Shown here in pieces: positions 29,784 through 41,469 of a stretch of 64,000 nucleotides of DNA (positions are counted from its first letter, which is position 1; the number at the start of each line of letters is the position of its first letter). The DNA is from Flectonema sp. DT1601. Its lineage: Eukaryota > Euglenozoa > Diplonemea > Diplonemida > Diplonemidae. The translations under genes were made by a program, and so were the position numbers. Where the stretch lies: the NCBI GenBank assembly GCA_964019425.1, contig OZ025848.1, positions 1-64,000 of the forward strand, in the 5' to 3' direction. The notes beneath the pieces were generated by a model. The model worked only from the letters and a program-made list of their open reading frames with translations. It searched no databases and was not told where the DNA came from.

Positions 29784-32407
29784 TAATTGCGCTTGCCTTC
29801 CATATCATGCACCTGACGAATGAAATGTATAGATGAAACTAATTAAACTAATAAAGCAAACTAATGGATCAAACTAGCAAACACAGAGAAGCTGTCTAAG
29901 ACAGTTTATTGCGTTGGGGTAGTGGCTGGTGCCCGTTTCGATTCGGCGTGACACCGGCCGGAGGGATGGAGGGTGGGTTTTTCTTTTACTTTTAGTGGTG
30001 AGATGTGACAAAGTGGCAAATAACTGCAAAAGTAAAAGAATAAATTTATTAGAATCCAAATAATTTAAACTATAACAAAAAGACAACTTAGCACCAAAAC
30101 TCCATGATTTTTTACTGCTAACTGAATTAGCAGCCGAACACCTAGATTTCAAAACCAGACTGCCTACTAAAAGGAGTCCTTTCTCATCCTATTATACCTT
30201 ATCTATCTTTCCTAAACCTGCTTATGCGCAGAAATCCAGCATCTTTTCCTTGGGCAAAAACCTTTCTTACTTTTCTAGTAAGAAAGTTTTCTGCCTAAAT
30301 TCTGGTGCATTTTGGATGGCTGCGCAATTACTGAAATAAATTTGCAATAATTGCGCTTGCCTTCCATATCATGCACCTGACGAATGAAATGTATAGATGA
30401 AACTAATTAAACTAATAAAGCAAACTAATGGATCAAACTAGCAAACACAGAGAAGCTGTCTAAGACAGTTTATTGCGTTGGGGTAGTGGCTGGTGCCCGT
30501 TTCGATTCGGCGTGACACCGGCTCCGCCACCCCGTCGCGAGTTGAAGAAGCCCCCGAGCGCAAGTTCGACCTTCGCCCTCGTTTCCGAGGTGATAGGCTC
30601 CCTCGAGGGGATGTCTGCGGGGTTATACTTTGTGCTCACCCATTGAAGTGTGAAAGAACATTTTAAACGAAGTAATTTTTCTATTGAAACTAAAATAAAT
30701 GAATTAAGAGAGTGTGAGCGAGCACACATCTTCTTTCTGAAAGATCCGCAGACCGTGGTGTTATCGACCCAGATGGACAAATGGTCCGCTCTAGTAATAG
30801 CGCTCAAAGTCTTCCCTAAAGCATCTGCCTCGAGAATGTTAATATGGCGTTCTTCGCCTAAAGGCCATTGGCCACCTAAGATTTCCATCTCTGCAGAGTC
30901 CCAAACAATCACACCTCCCCAGCCCTTGAGCGAGGCATCGATAAAGACCTCTGCAGTTTTACCGACCTTCTCATCTGGTAAAATAGTACGTCCCTTCTGG
31001 ACTTGGTGCATCCACGCGCGCAGCTCAGCTTTCACTGAGTTTGGTAAAGAAATCTTTTCTGAAACAAGAATTGCTCCTCGATTGAGCTTATTAGTAAGTC
31101 TTCGCAGAAACTTCATTGCAAACCAGAACCTACCAGGAGGGACCCCCGATATGGCACTAGCATGCAAAAGCCTGCCCGAAAGAGATTCTGCTGCTGCTGC
31201 AGTTATGCAGTTCAAATTGCAAGCTTTTATTCTTTTAGTAATCTTTTCACCTAAAGAAACTTCCCTAGTAGGATGTGAGAAAAATGCACCTAAAAATTCG
31301 TATTCAGTGCCTAAATTAACAGTATCTTGTACCTTCCAGGTTGCGTTGCAAAGCCTGGCAAACTCGTCCATTCTATTCGTGGCCTCTCGGACCCTTTCTT
31401 TATCCCCATAAATCCTTATATTATCTATCCACCAATCAATTTTCACTTGCTTTTCTGCAAATTCTGGCCTAACAAACAAGGGGTCGCCAGAAACTACTGC
31501 AGTAATCGTATTCATAATTTCGGGCGCACAAACGTGCCCCATCGGTAATCTGGTTAGCGCGAACCAGTCCCCCGAGGCATCCTCGAAGGTAAAAAGAGGT
31601 CTCGAAGCCTCTGGAATAAGTATCTGATAAAAACCTGTTTTAAAGTCTCTTAAAGAAGCTACTTCTGAGTGCACTGCACCTAAGTACTTCGAGATATGTT
31701 GTAAAGGTACAAACGGTTCATATCCAGTCTCGTAAATCTTCTCGTTCTCTTCCTTAGTCCACAAGATAAAGCGCTGCCTATCTCCTGTCTCCCTTTCCTC
31801 GAAAACTGTGAAAGGCACGTTCCTGGACTTAGAAAGTTCCTTCTTAAAAGGTACTGCAATCTTACACCTTACTAACTCCTTAGAGTGAAGACAGGAAAGC
31901 TTTGTTTTTTGAAAAGAATTTTGGGTTTTTTTATCTTTCAGGTGGGGAGTGGTGGAATGGTTGGAGGGAGAACGGGATGAGTGTCTCGAAGGGTCGTTAG
32001 GGAGCGCCGGTTCGAGTCTGGGAGGGGGATTCTTCTCTCTATTTTTACCTAAACTTTTCAGATTTCCTGCATTTTTAAATGTCAAGTCCCAAGTCTCGTT
32101 GAAACGCTCTAGGACGCTCGGAAGCATCCGGTCTTTGATTATTTGAATATCCATCGGCTGTACGATCGCTGCGTGTAGTGGGGCCGACTTCTCGTAGCTC
32201 GTACTCGGTATCCTTGTTGACTTAGCCCTGTGTGTGAACTGAGCCCCCATTTTTCTTATCAGTTTTATAGGAACCTCGTCACTAAGGATGTCTTCAGAGC
32301 CCGAGCGGTGGCGATTGCGTTCCCTCCGTATCTTATTGTTGTATTTGAGATCGCCGACGTCGTCGAGTGCTTTGCAAGGCGGCTTATCAGCTCTTCCTTC
32401 AGGTCGC
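29784..32407 (-). mobile_element. Family 1 YR retrotransposon, copy 4 (incomplete)
   Basis: The 3' side is present: B2, A2, B1 and the RT/RNase H coding region. The 5' side is absent and the copy ends against an SL unit near 32407. It is broken, with about one large break. B1 and B2 share variants private to this copy (ACTAATAAAGC), a sign of recent replication. Confidence 0.92.
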
Positions 32408-32515
32408 GGAAGGAAGAAAATTCTTCCTAAGAGGTTAGCTAAATATTCCAAGCAAGCTCGGATGTTGAGACTGTACCAATAAAGTACAGAAACTGTAGCT
32501 TTAGAATCGTTGGTT
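32408..32515 (-). ncRNA. SL RNA gene lacking its native 3' end
   Basis: Exon 32477-32515, splice donor and palindrome are present, but the sequence runs into copy 4 before the T-run. Transcription would lack its usual end signal, so the gene may give an abnormal RNA or none. Confidence 0.8.
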
Positions 32516-32833
32516 AACCTTAAAAAGTAGTTACCCCAGGTAATTAGAAATTGTGTGGCTTTTAGAACTACCAACCAGTACTAACAGAAATGCTTGCTTG
32601 CGGGTAGGGAAGTAAAGGGGAAGAATTTGCAGCAAATTTTATTTATTTTGAAGGGTGGGGCTGGGGCTCGGTCTTAGCTTTAACGTTAACATGGGAGCGG
32701 CGAAAATTACGTCTTTCGGGGAGAAAAGCCAAAAAAAAAAAAATAAATTAAAAATTTTTACATAAAAATATAGGAAACACGGCAAGTCTTTGTACATTTT
32801 CTTCTACTTGGCAAACACAAGTCCACGGACAAT

Positions 32834-32951
32834 AAAAAAACCCCAAAGGAAGAAAATTCTTCCTAAGAGGTTAGCTAAATATTCCAAGCAAGCTCGGATG
32901 TTGAGACTGTACCAATAAAGTACAGAAACTGTAGCTTTAGAATCGTTGGTT
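32834..32951 (-). ncRNA. SL RNA gene
   Basis: Exon 32913-32951; first complete gene of block 4. Confidence 0.94.
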
Positions 32952-33269
32952 AACCTTAAAAAGTAGTTACCCCAGGTAATTAGAAATTGTGTGGCTTTTA
33001 GAACTACCAACCAGTACTAACAGAAATGCTTGCTTGCGGGTAGGGAAGTAAAGGGGAAGAATTTGCAGCAAATTTTATTTATTTTGAAGGGTGGGGCTGG
33101 GGCTCGGTCTTAGCTTTAACGTTAACATGGGAGCGGCGAAAATTACGTCTTTCGGGGAGAAAAGCCAAAAAAAAAAAAATAAATTAAAAATTTTTACATA
33201 AAAATATAGGAAACACGGCAAGTCTTTGTACATTTTCTTCTACTTGGCAAACACAAGTCCACGGACAAT

Positions 33270-33387
33270 AAAAAAACCCCAAAGGAAGAAAATTCTTCCT
33301 AAGAGGTTAGCTAAATATTCCAAGCAAGCTCGGATGTTGAGACTGTACCAATAAAGTACAGAAACTGTAGCTTTAGAATCGTTGGTT
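33270..33387 (-). ncRNA. SL RNA gene
   Basis: Exon 33349-33387; second complete gene of block 4. Confidence 0.94.
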
Positions 33388-33705
33388 AACCTTAAAAAGT
33401 AGTTACCCCAGGTAATTAGAAATTGTGTGGCTTTTAGAACTACCAACCAGTACTAACAGAAATGCTTGCTTGCGGGTAGGGAAGTAAAGGGGAAGAATTT
33501 GCAGCAAATTTTATTTATTTTGAAGGGTGGGGCTGGGGCTCGGTCTTAGCTTTAACGTTAACATGGGAGCGGCGAAAATTACGTCTTTCGGGGAGAAAAG
33601 CCAAAAAAAAAAAAATAAATTAAAAATTTTTACATAAAAATATAGGAAACACGGCAAGTCTTTGTACATTTTCTTCTACTTGGCAAACACAAGTCCACGG
33701 ACAAT

Positions 33706-33823
33706 AAAAAAACCCCAAAGGAAGAAAATTCTTCCTAAGAGGTTAGCTAAATATTCCAAGCAAGCTCGGATGTTGAGACTGTACCAATAAAGTACAGAAA
33801 CTGTAGCTTTAGAATCGTTGGTT
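33706..33823 (-). ncRNA. SL RNA gene
   Basis: Exon 33785-33823; third complete gene of block 4. Confidence 0.94.
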
Positions 33824-34141
33824 AACCTTAAAAAGTAGTTACCCCAGGTAATTAGAAATTGTGTGGCTTTTAGAACTACCAACCAGTACTAACAGAAATG
33901 CTTGCTTGCGGGTAGGGAAGTAAAGGGGAAGAATTTGCAGCAAATTTTATTTATTTTGAAGGGTGGGGCTGGGGCTCGGTCTTAGCTTTAACGTTAACAT
34001 GGGAGCGGCGAAAATTACGTCTTTCGGGGAGAAAAGCCAAAAAAAAAAAAATAAATTAAAAATTTTTACATAAAAATATAGGAAACACGGCAAGTCTTTG
34101 TACATTTTCTTCTACTTGGCAAACACAAGTCCACGGACAAT

Positions 34142-34259
34142 AAAAAAACCCCAAAGGAAGAAAATTCTTCCTAAGAGGTTAGCTAAATATTCCAAGCAAG
34201 CTCGGATGTTGAGACTGTACCAATAAAGTACAGAAACTGTAGCTTTAGAATCGTTGGTT
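34142..34259 (-). ncRNA. SL RNA gene
   Basis: Exon 34221-34259; fourth complete gene of block 4. Confidence 0.94.
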
Positions 34260-34577
34260 AACCTTAAAAAGTAGTTACCCCAGGTAATTAGAAATTGTGT
34301 GGCTTTTAGAACTACCAACCAGTACTAACAGAAATGCTTGCTTGCGGGTAGGGAAGTAAAGGGGAAGAATTTGCAGCAAATTTTATTTATTTTGAAGGGT
34401 GGGGCTGGGGCTCGGTCTTAGCTTTAACGTTAACATGGGAGCGGCGAAAATTACGTCTTTCGGGGAGAAAAGCCAAAAAAAAAAAAATAAATTAAAAATT
34501 TTTACATAAAAATATAGGAAACACGGCAAGTCTTTGTACATTTTCTTCTACTTGGCAAACACAAGTCCACGGACAAT

Positions 34578-34669
34578 AAAAAAACCCCAAAGGAAGAAAA
34601 TTCTTCCTAAGAGGTTAGCTAAATATTCCAAGCAAGCTCGGATGTTGAGACTGTACCAATAAAGTACAG
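34578..34669 (-). pseudogene. SL RNA gene split by copy 5, 3' part
   Basis: Intron and exon nt 27-39 lie left of copy 5; exon nt 1-26 are at 39818-39843. Confidence 0.92.
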
Positions 34670-34845
34670 TAATTGCGCTTGCCTTCCATATCATGCGCCT
34701 AACGAATGAAATGTATAGATGAAACTAATTAAACTAATAAAACAAACTAATGGATCAAACTAGCAAACACAGAGAAGCTGTCTAAGACAGTTTATTGCGT
34801 TGGGGTAGTGGCTGGTGCCCGTTTCGATTCGGCGTGACACCGGCC
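34670..34845 (-). repeat. B2 repeat, copy 5
   Basis: Outer 3' repeat; it differs from B1 of the same copy at about two bases. Confidence 0.9.
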
Positions 34846-34863
34846 GGAGGGATGGAGGGTGGG

Positions 34864-35233
34864 TTTTTCTTTTACTTTTAGTGGTAAGATGTGACAAAGT
34901 GGCAAATAACTGCAAAAGTAAAAGAATAAATTTATTAGAATCCAAATTATTTAAACTATAACAAAAAGACAACTTAGCACCAAAACTCCATGATTTTTTA
35001 CTGCTAACCGAATTAGCAGCCGAACACCTAGATTTCAAAACCAGATTGCCTACTAAAAGGAGTCCTTTCTCATCCTATTATACCTTATCTATCTTTCCTA
35101 AACCTGCTTATGCGCAGAAATCCAGCATCTTTTCCTTGGGCAAAAACCTTTCTTACTTTTCTAGTAAGAAAGTTTTCTGCCTAAATTCTGGTGCATTTTG
35201 GATGGCTGCACAATTACTGAAATAAATTTGCAA
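34864..35233 (-). repeat. A2 repeat, copy 5
   Basis: Internal copy of A1, with the private loop change in the CTGCTAA hairpin. Confidence 0.92.
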
Positions 35234-35409
35234 TAATTGCGCTTGCCTTCCATATCATGCACCTGACGAATGAAATGTATAGATGAAACTAATTAAACTA
35301 ATAAAACAAACTAATGGATCAAACTAGCAAACACAGAGAAGCTGTCTAAGACAGTTTATTGCGTTGGGGTAGTGGCTGGTGCCCGTTTCGATTCGGCGTG
35401 ACACCGGCT
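35234..35409 (-). repeat. B1 repeat, copy 5
   Basis: Abuts A2 with no spacer and contains the RT/RNase H stop. Confidence 0.9.
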
Positions 35410-38387
35410 CCGCCACCCCGTCGCGAGTTGAAGAAGCCCCCGAGCGCAAGTTCGACCTTCGCCCTCGTTTCCGAGGTGATAGGCTCCCTCGAGGGGATGT
35501 CTGCGGGGTTATACTTTGTGCTCACCCATTGAAGTGTGAAAGAACATTTTAAACGAAGTAATTTTTCTATTGAAACTAAAATAAATAAATTAAGAGAGTG
35601 TGAGCGAGCACACATCTTCTTTCTGAACGATCCGCAGACCGTGGTGTTATCGACCCAGATGGACAAATGGTCCGCTCTAGTAATAGCACTCAAAGTCTTC
35701 CCTAAGGCATCTGCCTCGAGAATGTTAATATGGCGTTCTTCGCCTAAAGGCCATTGGCCACCTAAGATTTCCATCTCTGCAGAGTCCCAAACAATCACAC
35801 CTCCCCAGCCCTTGAGCGAGGCATCGATAAAGACCTCTGCAGTTTTACCGACCTTCTCATCTGGTAAAATAGTACGTCCCTTCTGGACTTGGTGCATCCA
35901 CGCGCGCAGCTCAGCTTTCACTGAGTTTGGTAAAGAAATCTTTTCTGAAACAAGAATTGCTCCTCGATTGAGCTTATTAGTAAGCCTTCGCAGAAACTTC
36001 ATTGCAAACCAGAACCTACCAGGAGGGACCCCCGATATGGCACTAGCATGCAAAAGCCTGCCCGAAAGAGATTCTGCTGCTGCTGCAGTTATGCAGTTCA
36101 AATTGCAAGCTTTTATTCTTTTAGTAATCTTTTCACCTAAAGAAACTTCCCTAGTAGGATGTGAGAAAAATGCACCTAAAAATTCGTATTCAGTGCCTAA
36201 ATTAACAGTATCTTGTACCTTCCAGGTTGCGTTGCAAAGCCTGGCAAACTCGTCCATTCTATTCGTGGCCTCTCGGACCCTTTCTTTATCCCCATAAATC
36301 CTTATATTATCTATCCACCAATCAATTTTCACTTGCTTTTCTGCAAATTCTGGCCTAACAAACAAGGGGTCGCCAGAAACTACTGCAGTAATCGTATTCA
36401 TAATTTCGGGCGCACAAACGTGCCCCATCGGTAATCTGGTTAGCGCGAACCAGTCCCCCGAGGCATCCTCGAAGGTAAAAAGAGGTCTCGAAGCCTCTGG
36501 TATAAGTATCTGATAAAAACCTGTTTTAAAGTCTCTTAAAGAAGCTACTTCTGAGTGCACTGCACCTAAGTACTTCGAGATATGTTGTAAAGGTACAAAC
36601 GGTTCATATCCAGTCTCGTAAATCTTCTCGTTCTCTTCCTTAGTCCACAAGATAAAGCGCTGCCTATCTCCTGTCTCCCTTTCCTCGAAAACTGTGAAAG
36701 GCACGTTCCTGGACTTAGAAAGTTCCTTCTTAAAAGGTACTGCAATTTTACACCTTACTAACTCCTTAGAGTGAAGACAGGAAAGCTTTGTTTTTTGAAA
36801 AGAATTTTGGGTTTTTTTATCTTTCAGGTGGGGAGTGGTGGAATGGTTGGAGGGAGAACGGGATGAGTGTCTCGAAGGGTCGTTAGGGAGCGCCGGTTCG
36901 AGTCTGGGAGGGGGATTCTTCTCTCTATTTTTACCTAAACTTTTCAGATTTCCTGCATTTTTAAATGTCAAGTCCCAAGTCTCGTTGAAACGCTCTAGGA
37001 CGCTCGGAAGCATCCGGTCTTTGATTATTTGAATATCCATCGGCTGTACGATCGCTGCGTGTAATGGGGCCGACTTCTCGTAGCTCGTACTCGGTATCCT
37101 TGTTGACTTAGCCCTGTGTGTGAACTGAGCCCCCATTTTTCTTATCAGTTTTATAGGAACTTCGTCACTAAGGATGTCTTCAGGGCCCGAGCGGTGGCGA
37201 TTGCGTTCCCTCCGTATCTTATTGTTGTGTTTGAGATAGCCGACGTCGTCGAGTGCTTTGCAAGGCGGCTTATCAGCTCTTCCTTCAGGTCGCATCCGCT
37301 CGCGAGGAGCTCTAGTAAGGTGCTTATTGCGCCTCTTTTTATCGAGTGGGCTGTATAGGTTTTCATAATACTGTCTTCCTTCCACTCTTTTACTAGTCGT
37401 GATGTGTCCCACGGATGTAGGGTTTCGAATTCTTCTATTTCCGTCAGTCCATCCGCTATTTCCTCCACGAGATCCCCGACCAACACGGCCCATCTGCTCG
37501 GGTAGAACGGATTGCCTCTGCGGCCCTTTGGTGTGGTTGCCCAATCTATTATTATTTCTTCCTTTGAAATTAGTATAAACTGCTCCCTTGCTAGTCCTGC
37601 TGTCTCTCCCCATCGTGCGGCTGCCTTCCAGCTGATGAGCATAGCGACTCTCGTCCTCGTACATTGTTTCATCGCCCATCCTACTAAGTGCTCCCTCTTC
37701 ATGGGGACTGCTTGCTGAGTTGGAATGTTCCCTCCTGCTGCTCTGATTGCTGCTGCTAAGGTTAAAAGTGGCTTGCTGTCCATTCCCATCTTCCCCATCA
37801 GGGCTGACAGGTGCTTTGAATATGTAAGAAGCGCCGATTCCGCTGCTCCCGTTGCCATCACGAAGAGAACAGCTGTGTCCCCATTGACTTGTAGGTTCTG
37901 GCTGCCTGCCCAATTTATCAGTCTCTTCCAGAGCTGCTTCCTGCTGGAAGTGGTCTCCTTTGCCCACATCTTCTCCATTGTCTCTCCAAGTCTTTCTGTT
38001 GCTTGGAGCACTCCCACAGAGTCTTCCTTCTGATTTCTGCTCAGGGCAGAGGGCTCCACTATGTCTAGAAGGACATTTTGGATCACCCCTGAAGAGTCCC
38101 TTCTGGGTTCTTCCTCCACTTTTTCTACTAAGTCTGTCTTTTCCAGATTTTTGAGATTCTTTGAATTTTCCCTGACTGGACTTAGAGATGAGATACTTTT
38201 TGAAATTGCCATCCCAGGCTTTCCCGGGGTATACCTGCGCATTAGACCGATTACTTTGAGATTTCTCTGAATTTTCAGTGTTCCTCTTTCTATTTCTACC
38301 TGCTTCTTTACCTTCAATATTTGTAGCAAGTTTCCCGAGGCTCTTGCTCTCCTCACTGGCAGTGTAGGGCTGGACGTCGCCAGTCAT
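35346..38387 (-). CDS. Reverse transcriptase / RNase H of family 1, copy 5
   Basis: A 1013-aa frame with the same motif order as copy 3; the few differences lie mostly in the Ser/Arg-rich N-terminal part. The ATG overlaps the gag stop as ATGA. Confidence 0.92.
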   Translation of the reverse strand: MTGDVQPYTASEESKSLGKLATNIEGKEAGRNRKRNTENSEKSQSNRSNAQVYPGKAWDGNFKKYLISKSSQGKFKESQKSGKDRLSRKSGGRTQKGLFRGDPKCPSRHSGALCPEQKSEGRLCGSAPSNRKTWRDNGEDVGKGDHFQQEAALEETDKLGRQPEPTSQWGHSCSLRDGNGSSGIGASYIFKAPVSPDGEDGNGQQATFNLSSSNQSSRREHSNSASSPHEEGALSRMGDETMYEDESRYAHQLEGSRTMGRDSRTSKGAVYTNFKGRNNNRLGNHTKGPQRQSVLPEQMGRVGRGSRGGNSGWTDGNRRIRNPTSVGHITTSKRVEGRQYYENLYSPLDKKRRNKHLTRAPRERMRPEGRADKPPCKALDDVGYLKHNNKIRRERNRHRSGPEDILSDEVPIKLIRKMGAQFTHRAKSTRIPSTSYEKSAPLHAAIVQPMDIQIIKDRMLPSVLERFNETWDLTFKNAGNLKSLGKNREKNPPPRLEPALPNDPSRHSSRSPSNHSTTPHLKDKKTQNSFQKTKLSCLHSKELVRCKIAVPFKKELSKSRNVPFTVFEERETGDRQRFILWTKEENEKIYETGYEPFVPLQHISKYLGAVHSEVASLRDFKTGFYQILIPEASRPLFTFEDASGDWFALTRLPMGHVCAPEIMNTITAVVSGDPLFVRPEFAEKQVKIDWWIDNIRIYGDKERVREATNRMDEFARLCNATWKVQDTVNLGTEYEFLGAFFSHPTREVSLGEKITKRIKACNLNCITAAAAESLSGRLLHASAISGVPPGRFWFAMKFLRRLTNKLNRGAILVSEKISLPNSVKAELRAWMHQVQKGRTILPDEKVGKTAEVFIDASLKGWGGVIVWDSAEMEILGGQWPLGEERHINILEADALGKTLSAITRADHLSIWVDNTTVCGSFRKKMCARSHSLNLFILVSIEKLLRLKCSFTLQWVSTKYNPADIPSREPITSETRAKVELALGGFFNSRRGGGAGVTPNRNGHQPLPQRNKLS
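37151..38356 (-). CDS. Tyrosine recombinase of family 1, copy 5
   Basis: A 401-aa frame; Arg248, Lys277, HSIKR, His368 and Tyr381 are all present as in copy 3. Confidence 0.92.
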   Translation of the reverse strand: MRRARASGNLLQILKVKKQVEIERGTLKIQRNLKVIGLMRRYTPGKPGMAISKSISSLSPVRENSKNLKNLEKTDLVEKVEEEPRRDSSGVIQNVLLDIVEPSALSRNQKEDSVGVLQATERLGETMEKMWAKETTSSRKQLWKRLINWAGSQNLQVNGDTAVLFVMATGAAESALLTYSKHLSALMGKMGMDSKPLLTLAAAIRAAGGNIPTQQAVPMKREHLVGWAMKQCTRTRVAMLISWKAAARWGETAGLAREQFILISKEEIIIDWATTPKGRRGNPFYPSRWAVLVGDLVEEIADGLTEIEEFETLHPWDTSRLVKEWKEDSIMKTYTAHSIKRGAISTLLELLASGCDLKEELISRLAKHSTTSAISNTTIRYGGNAIATARALKTSLVTKFL

Positions 38388-39448
38388 TGTCCCCCAGCCC
38401 TTCCGTTTCCCTGTCCTCGCTGGAACGTCCTACGGAATGGAACATATCCTCCTTTTCTTCCTTTTGTACTTGCACTGCTTGTAAGGTTTCTGGTAATTGC
38501 TTTCTTCTTTGCCATAAGTACTGCATTAGCCTTCTGTAATGGATCATTAGCCTCTGTTTTAAGCTGATTGATTAGATCCGACCTCTTTGTCCCATTCATG
38601 CAATACATATTCTGAATCTTCAAATCTCTCAACAAGTTATTTCCTAATGAGACTGCATTCTCGTTCTTGTCCCATCCTGGGATGAATTCCATAGCTAATA
38701 TGAATCTTTCTAAGTTATTGTAATAATTCTCTAGCAACTCAACCCCTGGTCCAGGGGGAACTCTTCCTACGAATTTTGATTCCAGTTTAATCAGCAAGAT
38801 CTCTGTCAGCCGTTGTTCCATGATTGGAATCCAGTCTAAAACACTATTCGTGTCTAATACAGCAGACTGCATCTGTGAATCTTCTTCTCCACCTTGCTGA
38901 GTACCTTGCTGAGGCGCTGCAGGAAGCACTGGTGGTGGTACAGGCTGTGGCCCCTGCGAGGTCTGCTGATGTGGTGTATTTTGAAAATGCTGCTGGAGCT
39001 GTTGCTGTAATTGTTGCTGAAGCTGCTGCTGAAACTGCAGTTGAGACTGTTGAAACTGCTGGAACTGATCTTTAATTCCAATTACTTCTTGTTTGAGGAT
39101 GTTTGTCTCATGCGAACGCACCTCGCTCTCTTGTCGAACTGCAGCATCCCGCTTCTGACTTTCTTCCCTCGTGCGTGCTATCACGGCAGCTGCGATTCCT
39201 GGTTCGATTTCACTCACATTAGGAGCTTCTAATACATCTATTTTGATACATCCTGTTTGTCCCAGTTCCCTAACAGTCTTACTCATAGCTTGGTTATAAA
39301 TTCCACCCTTGCCTGCTCTGTCAATCTTCACTATTCCTTCTAATGGTAAATCATTAACGAAGAAGGCCCTAACTTTGTGGCCCATTGTGCTTGCTAGAAA
39401 TCCTTCAATCTCATCATCATTCATGCACTTAATAGTTGCAGTAGTCAT
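38384..39448 (-). CDS. Gag-like protein of family 1, copy 5
   Basis: A 354-aa frame beginning at the ATG adjoining A1, nearly identical to copy 3. Confidence 0.8.
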   Translation of the reverse strand: MTTATIKCMNDDEIEGFLASTMGHKVRAFFVNDLPLEGIVKIDRAGKGGIYNQAMSKTVRELGQTGCIKIDVLEAPNVSEIEPGIAAAVIARTREESQKRDAAVRQESEVRSHETNILKQEVIGIKDQFQQFQQSQLQFQQQLQQQLQQQLQQHFQNTPHQQTSQGPQPVPPPVLPAAPQQGTQQGGEEDSQMQSAVLDTNSVLDWIPIMEQRLTEILLIKLESKFVGRVPPGPGVELLENYYNNLERFILAMEFIPGWDKNENAVSLGNNLLRDLKIQNMYCMNGTKRSDLINQLKTEANDPLQKANAVLMAKKKAITRNLTSSASTKGRKGGYVPFRRTFQRGQGNGRAGGQ

Positions 39449-39817
39449 TCTTCTTTTACTTTTAGTGGTGAGATGTGACAAAGTGGCAAATAACTGCAAA
39501 AGTAAAAGAATAAATTTATTAGAATCCAAATTATTTAAACTATAACAAAAAGACAACTTAGCACCAAAACTCCATGATTTTTTACTGCTAACCGAATTAG
39601 CAGCCGAACACCTAGATTTCAAAACCAGATTGCCTACTAAAAGGAGTCCTTTCTCATCCTATTATACCTTATCTATCTTTCCTAAACCTGCTTATGCGCA
39701 GAAATCCAGCATCTTTTCCTTGGGCAAAAACCTTTCTTACTTTTCTAGTAAGAAAGTTTTCTGCCTAAATTCTGGTGCATTTTGGATGGCTGCACAATTA
39801 CTGAAATAAATTTGCAA
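39448..39817 (-). repeat. A1 repeat, copy 5
   Basis: Outer 5' repeat from the gag ATG to the SL exon junction. Confidence 0.93.
39494..39495 (-). other. Trans-splice acceptor AG in A1, copy 5
   Basis: The same acceptor and 45-nt 5' UTR spacing as in copy 3. Confidence 0.8.
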
Positions 39818-40161
39818 AAACTGTAGCTTTAGAATCGTTGGTTAACCTTAAAAAGTAGTTACCCCAGGTAATTAGAAATTGTGTGGCTTTTAGAACTACC
39901 AACCAGTACTAACAGAAATGCTTGCTTGCGGGTAGGGAAGTAAAGGGGAAGAATTTGCAGCAAATTTTATTTATTTTGAAGGGTGGGGCTGGGGCTCGGT
40001 CTTAGCTTTAACGTTAACATGGGAGCGGCGAAAATTACGTCTTTCGGGGAGAAAAGCCAAAAAAAAAAAAATAAATTAAAAATTTTTACATAAAAATATA
40101 GGAAACACGGCAAGTCTTTGTACATTTTCTTCTACTTGGCAAACACAAGTCCACGGACAAT

Positions 40162-40279
40162 AAAAAAACCCCAAAGGAAGAAAATTCTTCCTAAGAGGTT
40201 AGCTAAATATTCCAAGCAAGCTCGGATGTTGAGACTGTACCAATAAAGTACAGAAACTGTAGCTTTAGAATCGTTGGTT
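40162..40279 (-). ncRNA. SL RNA gene
   Basis: Exon 40241-40279; first complete gene of block 5. Confidence 0.94.
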
Positions 40280-40597
40280 AACCTTAAAAAGTAGTTACCC
40301 CAGGTAATTAGAAATTGTGTGGCTTTTAGAACTACCAACCAGTACTAACAGAAATGCTTGCTTGCGGGTAGGGAAGTAAAGGGGAAGAATTTGCAGCAAA
40401 TTTTATTTATTTTGAAGGGTGGGGCTGGGGCTCGGTCTTAGCTTTAACGTTAACATGGGAGCGGCGAAAATTACGTCTTTCGGGGAGAAAAGCCAAAAAA
40501 AAAAAAATAAATTAAAAATTTTTACATAAAAATATAGGAAACACGGCAAGTCTTTGTACATTTTCTTCTACTTGGCAAACACAAGTCCACGGACAAT

Positions 40598-40715
40598 AAA
40601 AAAACCCCAAAGGAAGAAAATTCTTCCTAAGAGGTTAGCTAAATATTCCAAGCAAGCTCGGATGTTGAGACTGTACCAATAAAGTACAGAAACTGTAGCT
40701 TTAGAATCGTTGGTT
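40598..40715 (-). ncRNA. SL RNA gene
   Basis: Exon 40677-40715; second complete gene of block 5. Confidence 0.94.
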
Positions 40716-41033
40716 AACCTTAAAAAGTAGTTACCCCAGGTAATTAGAAATTGTGTGGCTTTTAGAACTACCAACCAGTACTAACAGAAATGCTTGCTTG
40801 CGGGTAGGGAAGTAAAGGGGAAGAATTTGCAGCAAATTTTATTTATTTTGAAGGGTGGGGCTGGGGCTCGGTCTTAGCTTTAACGTTAACATGGGAGCGG
40901 CGAAAATTACGTCTTTCGGGGAGAAAAGCCAAAAAAAAAAAAATAAATTAAAAATTTTTACATAAAAATATAGGAAACACGGCAAGTCTTTGTACATTTT
41001 CTTCTACTTGGCAAACACAAGTCCACGGACAAT

Positions 41034-41151
41034 AAAAAAACCCCAAAGGAAGAAAATTCTTCCTAAGAGGTTAGCTAAATATTCCAAGCAAGCTCGGATG
41101 TTGAGACTGTACCAATAAAGTACAGAAACTGTAGCTTTAGAATCGTTGGTT
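41034..41151 (-). ncRNA. SL RNA gene
   Basis: Exon 41113-41151; third complete gene of block 5. Confidence 0.94.
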
Positions 41152-41469
41152 AACCTTAAAAAGTAGTTACCCCAGGTAATTAGAAATTGTGTGGCTTTTA
41201 GAACTACCAACCAGTACTAACAGAAATGCTTGCTTGCGGGTAGGGAAGTAAAGGGGAAGAATTTGCAGCAAATTTTATTTATTTTGAAGGGTGGGGCTGG
41301 GGCTCGGTCTTAGCTTTAACGTTAACATGGGAGCGGCGAAAATTACGTCTTTCGGGGAGAAAAGCCAAAAAGAAAAAAATAAATTAAAAATTTTTACATA
41401 AAAATATAGGAAACACGGCAAGTCTTTGTACATTTTCTTCTACTTGGCAAACACAAGTCCACGGACAAT

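Larger units (their letters stand above)
32408..34669 (-). repeat. SL RNA tandem array, block 4 (6 units)
   Basis: One nearly complete SL gene at the left edge, four complete genes and one half gene next to copy 5. Confidence 0.95.
34670..39817 (-). mobile_element. Family 1 YR retrotransposon, copy 5 (looks whole)
   Basis: 5148 bp, the same length as copies 3 and 7, with all three frames open and all four repeats present. B2 is 34670-34845, A2 34864-35233, B1 35234-35409 and A1 39448-39817. A1 and A2 share private variants (CTAACCGAATTAG, GCTGCACAATT) and differ at about one noticed site, so it is very young. Confidence 0.95.
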
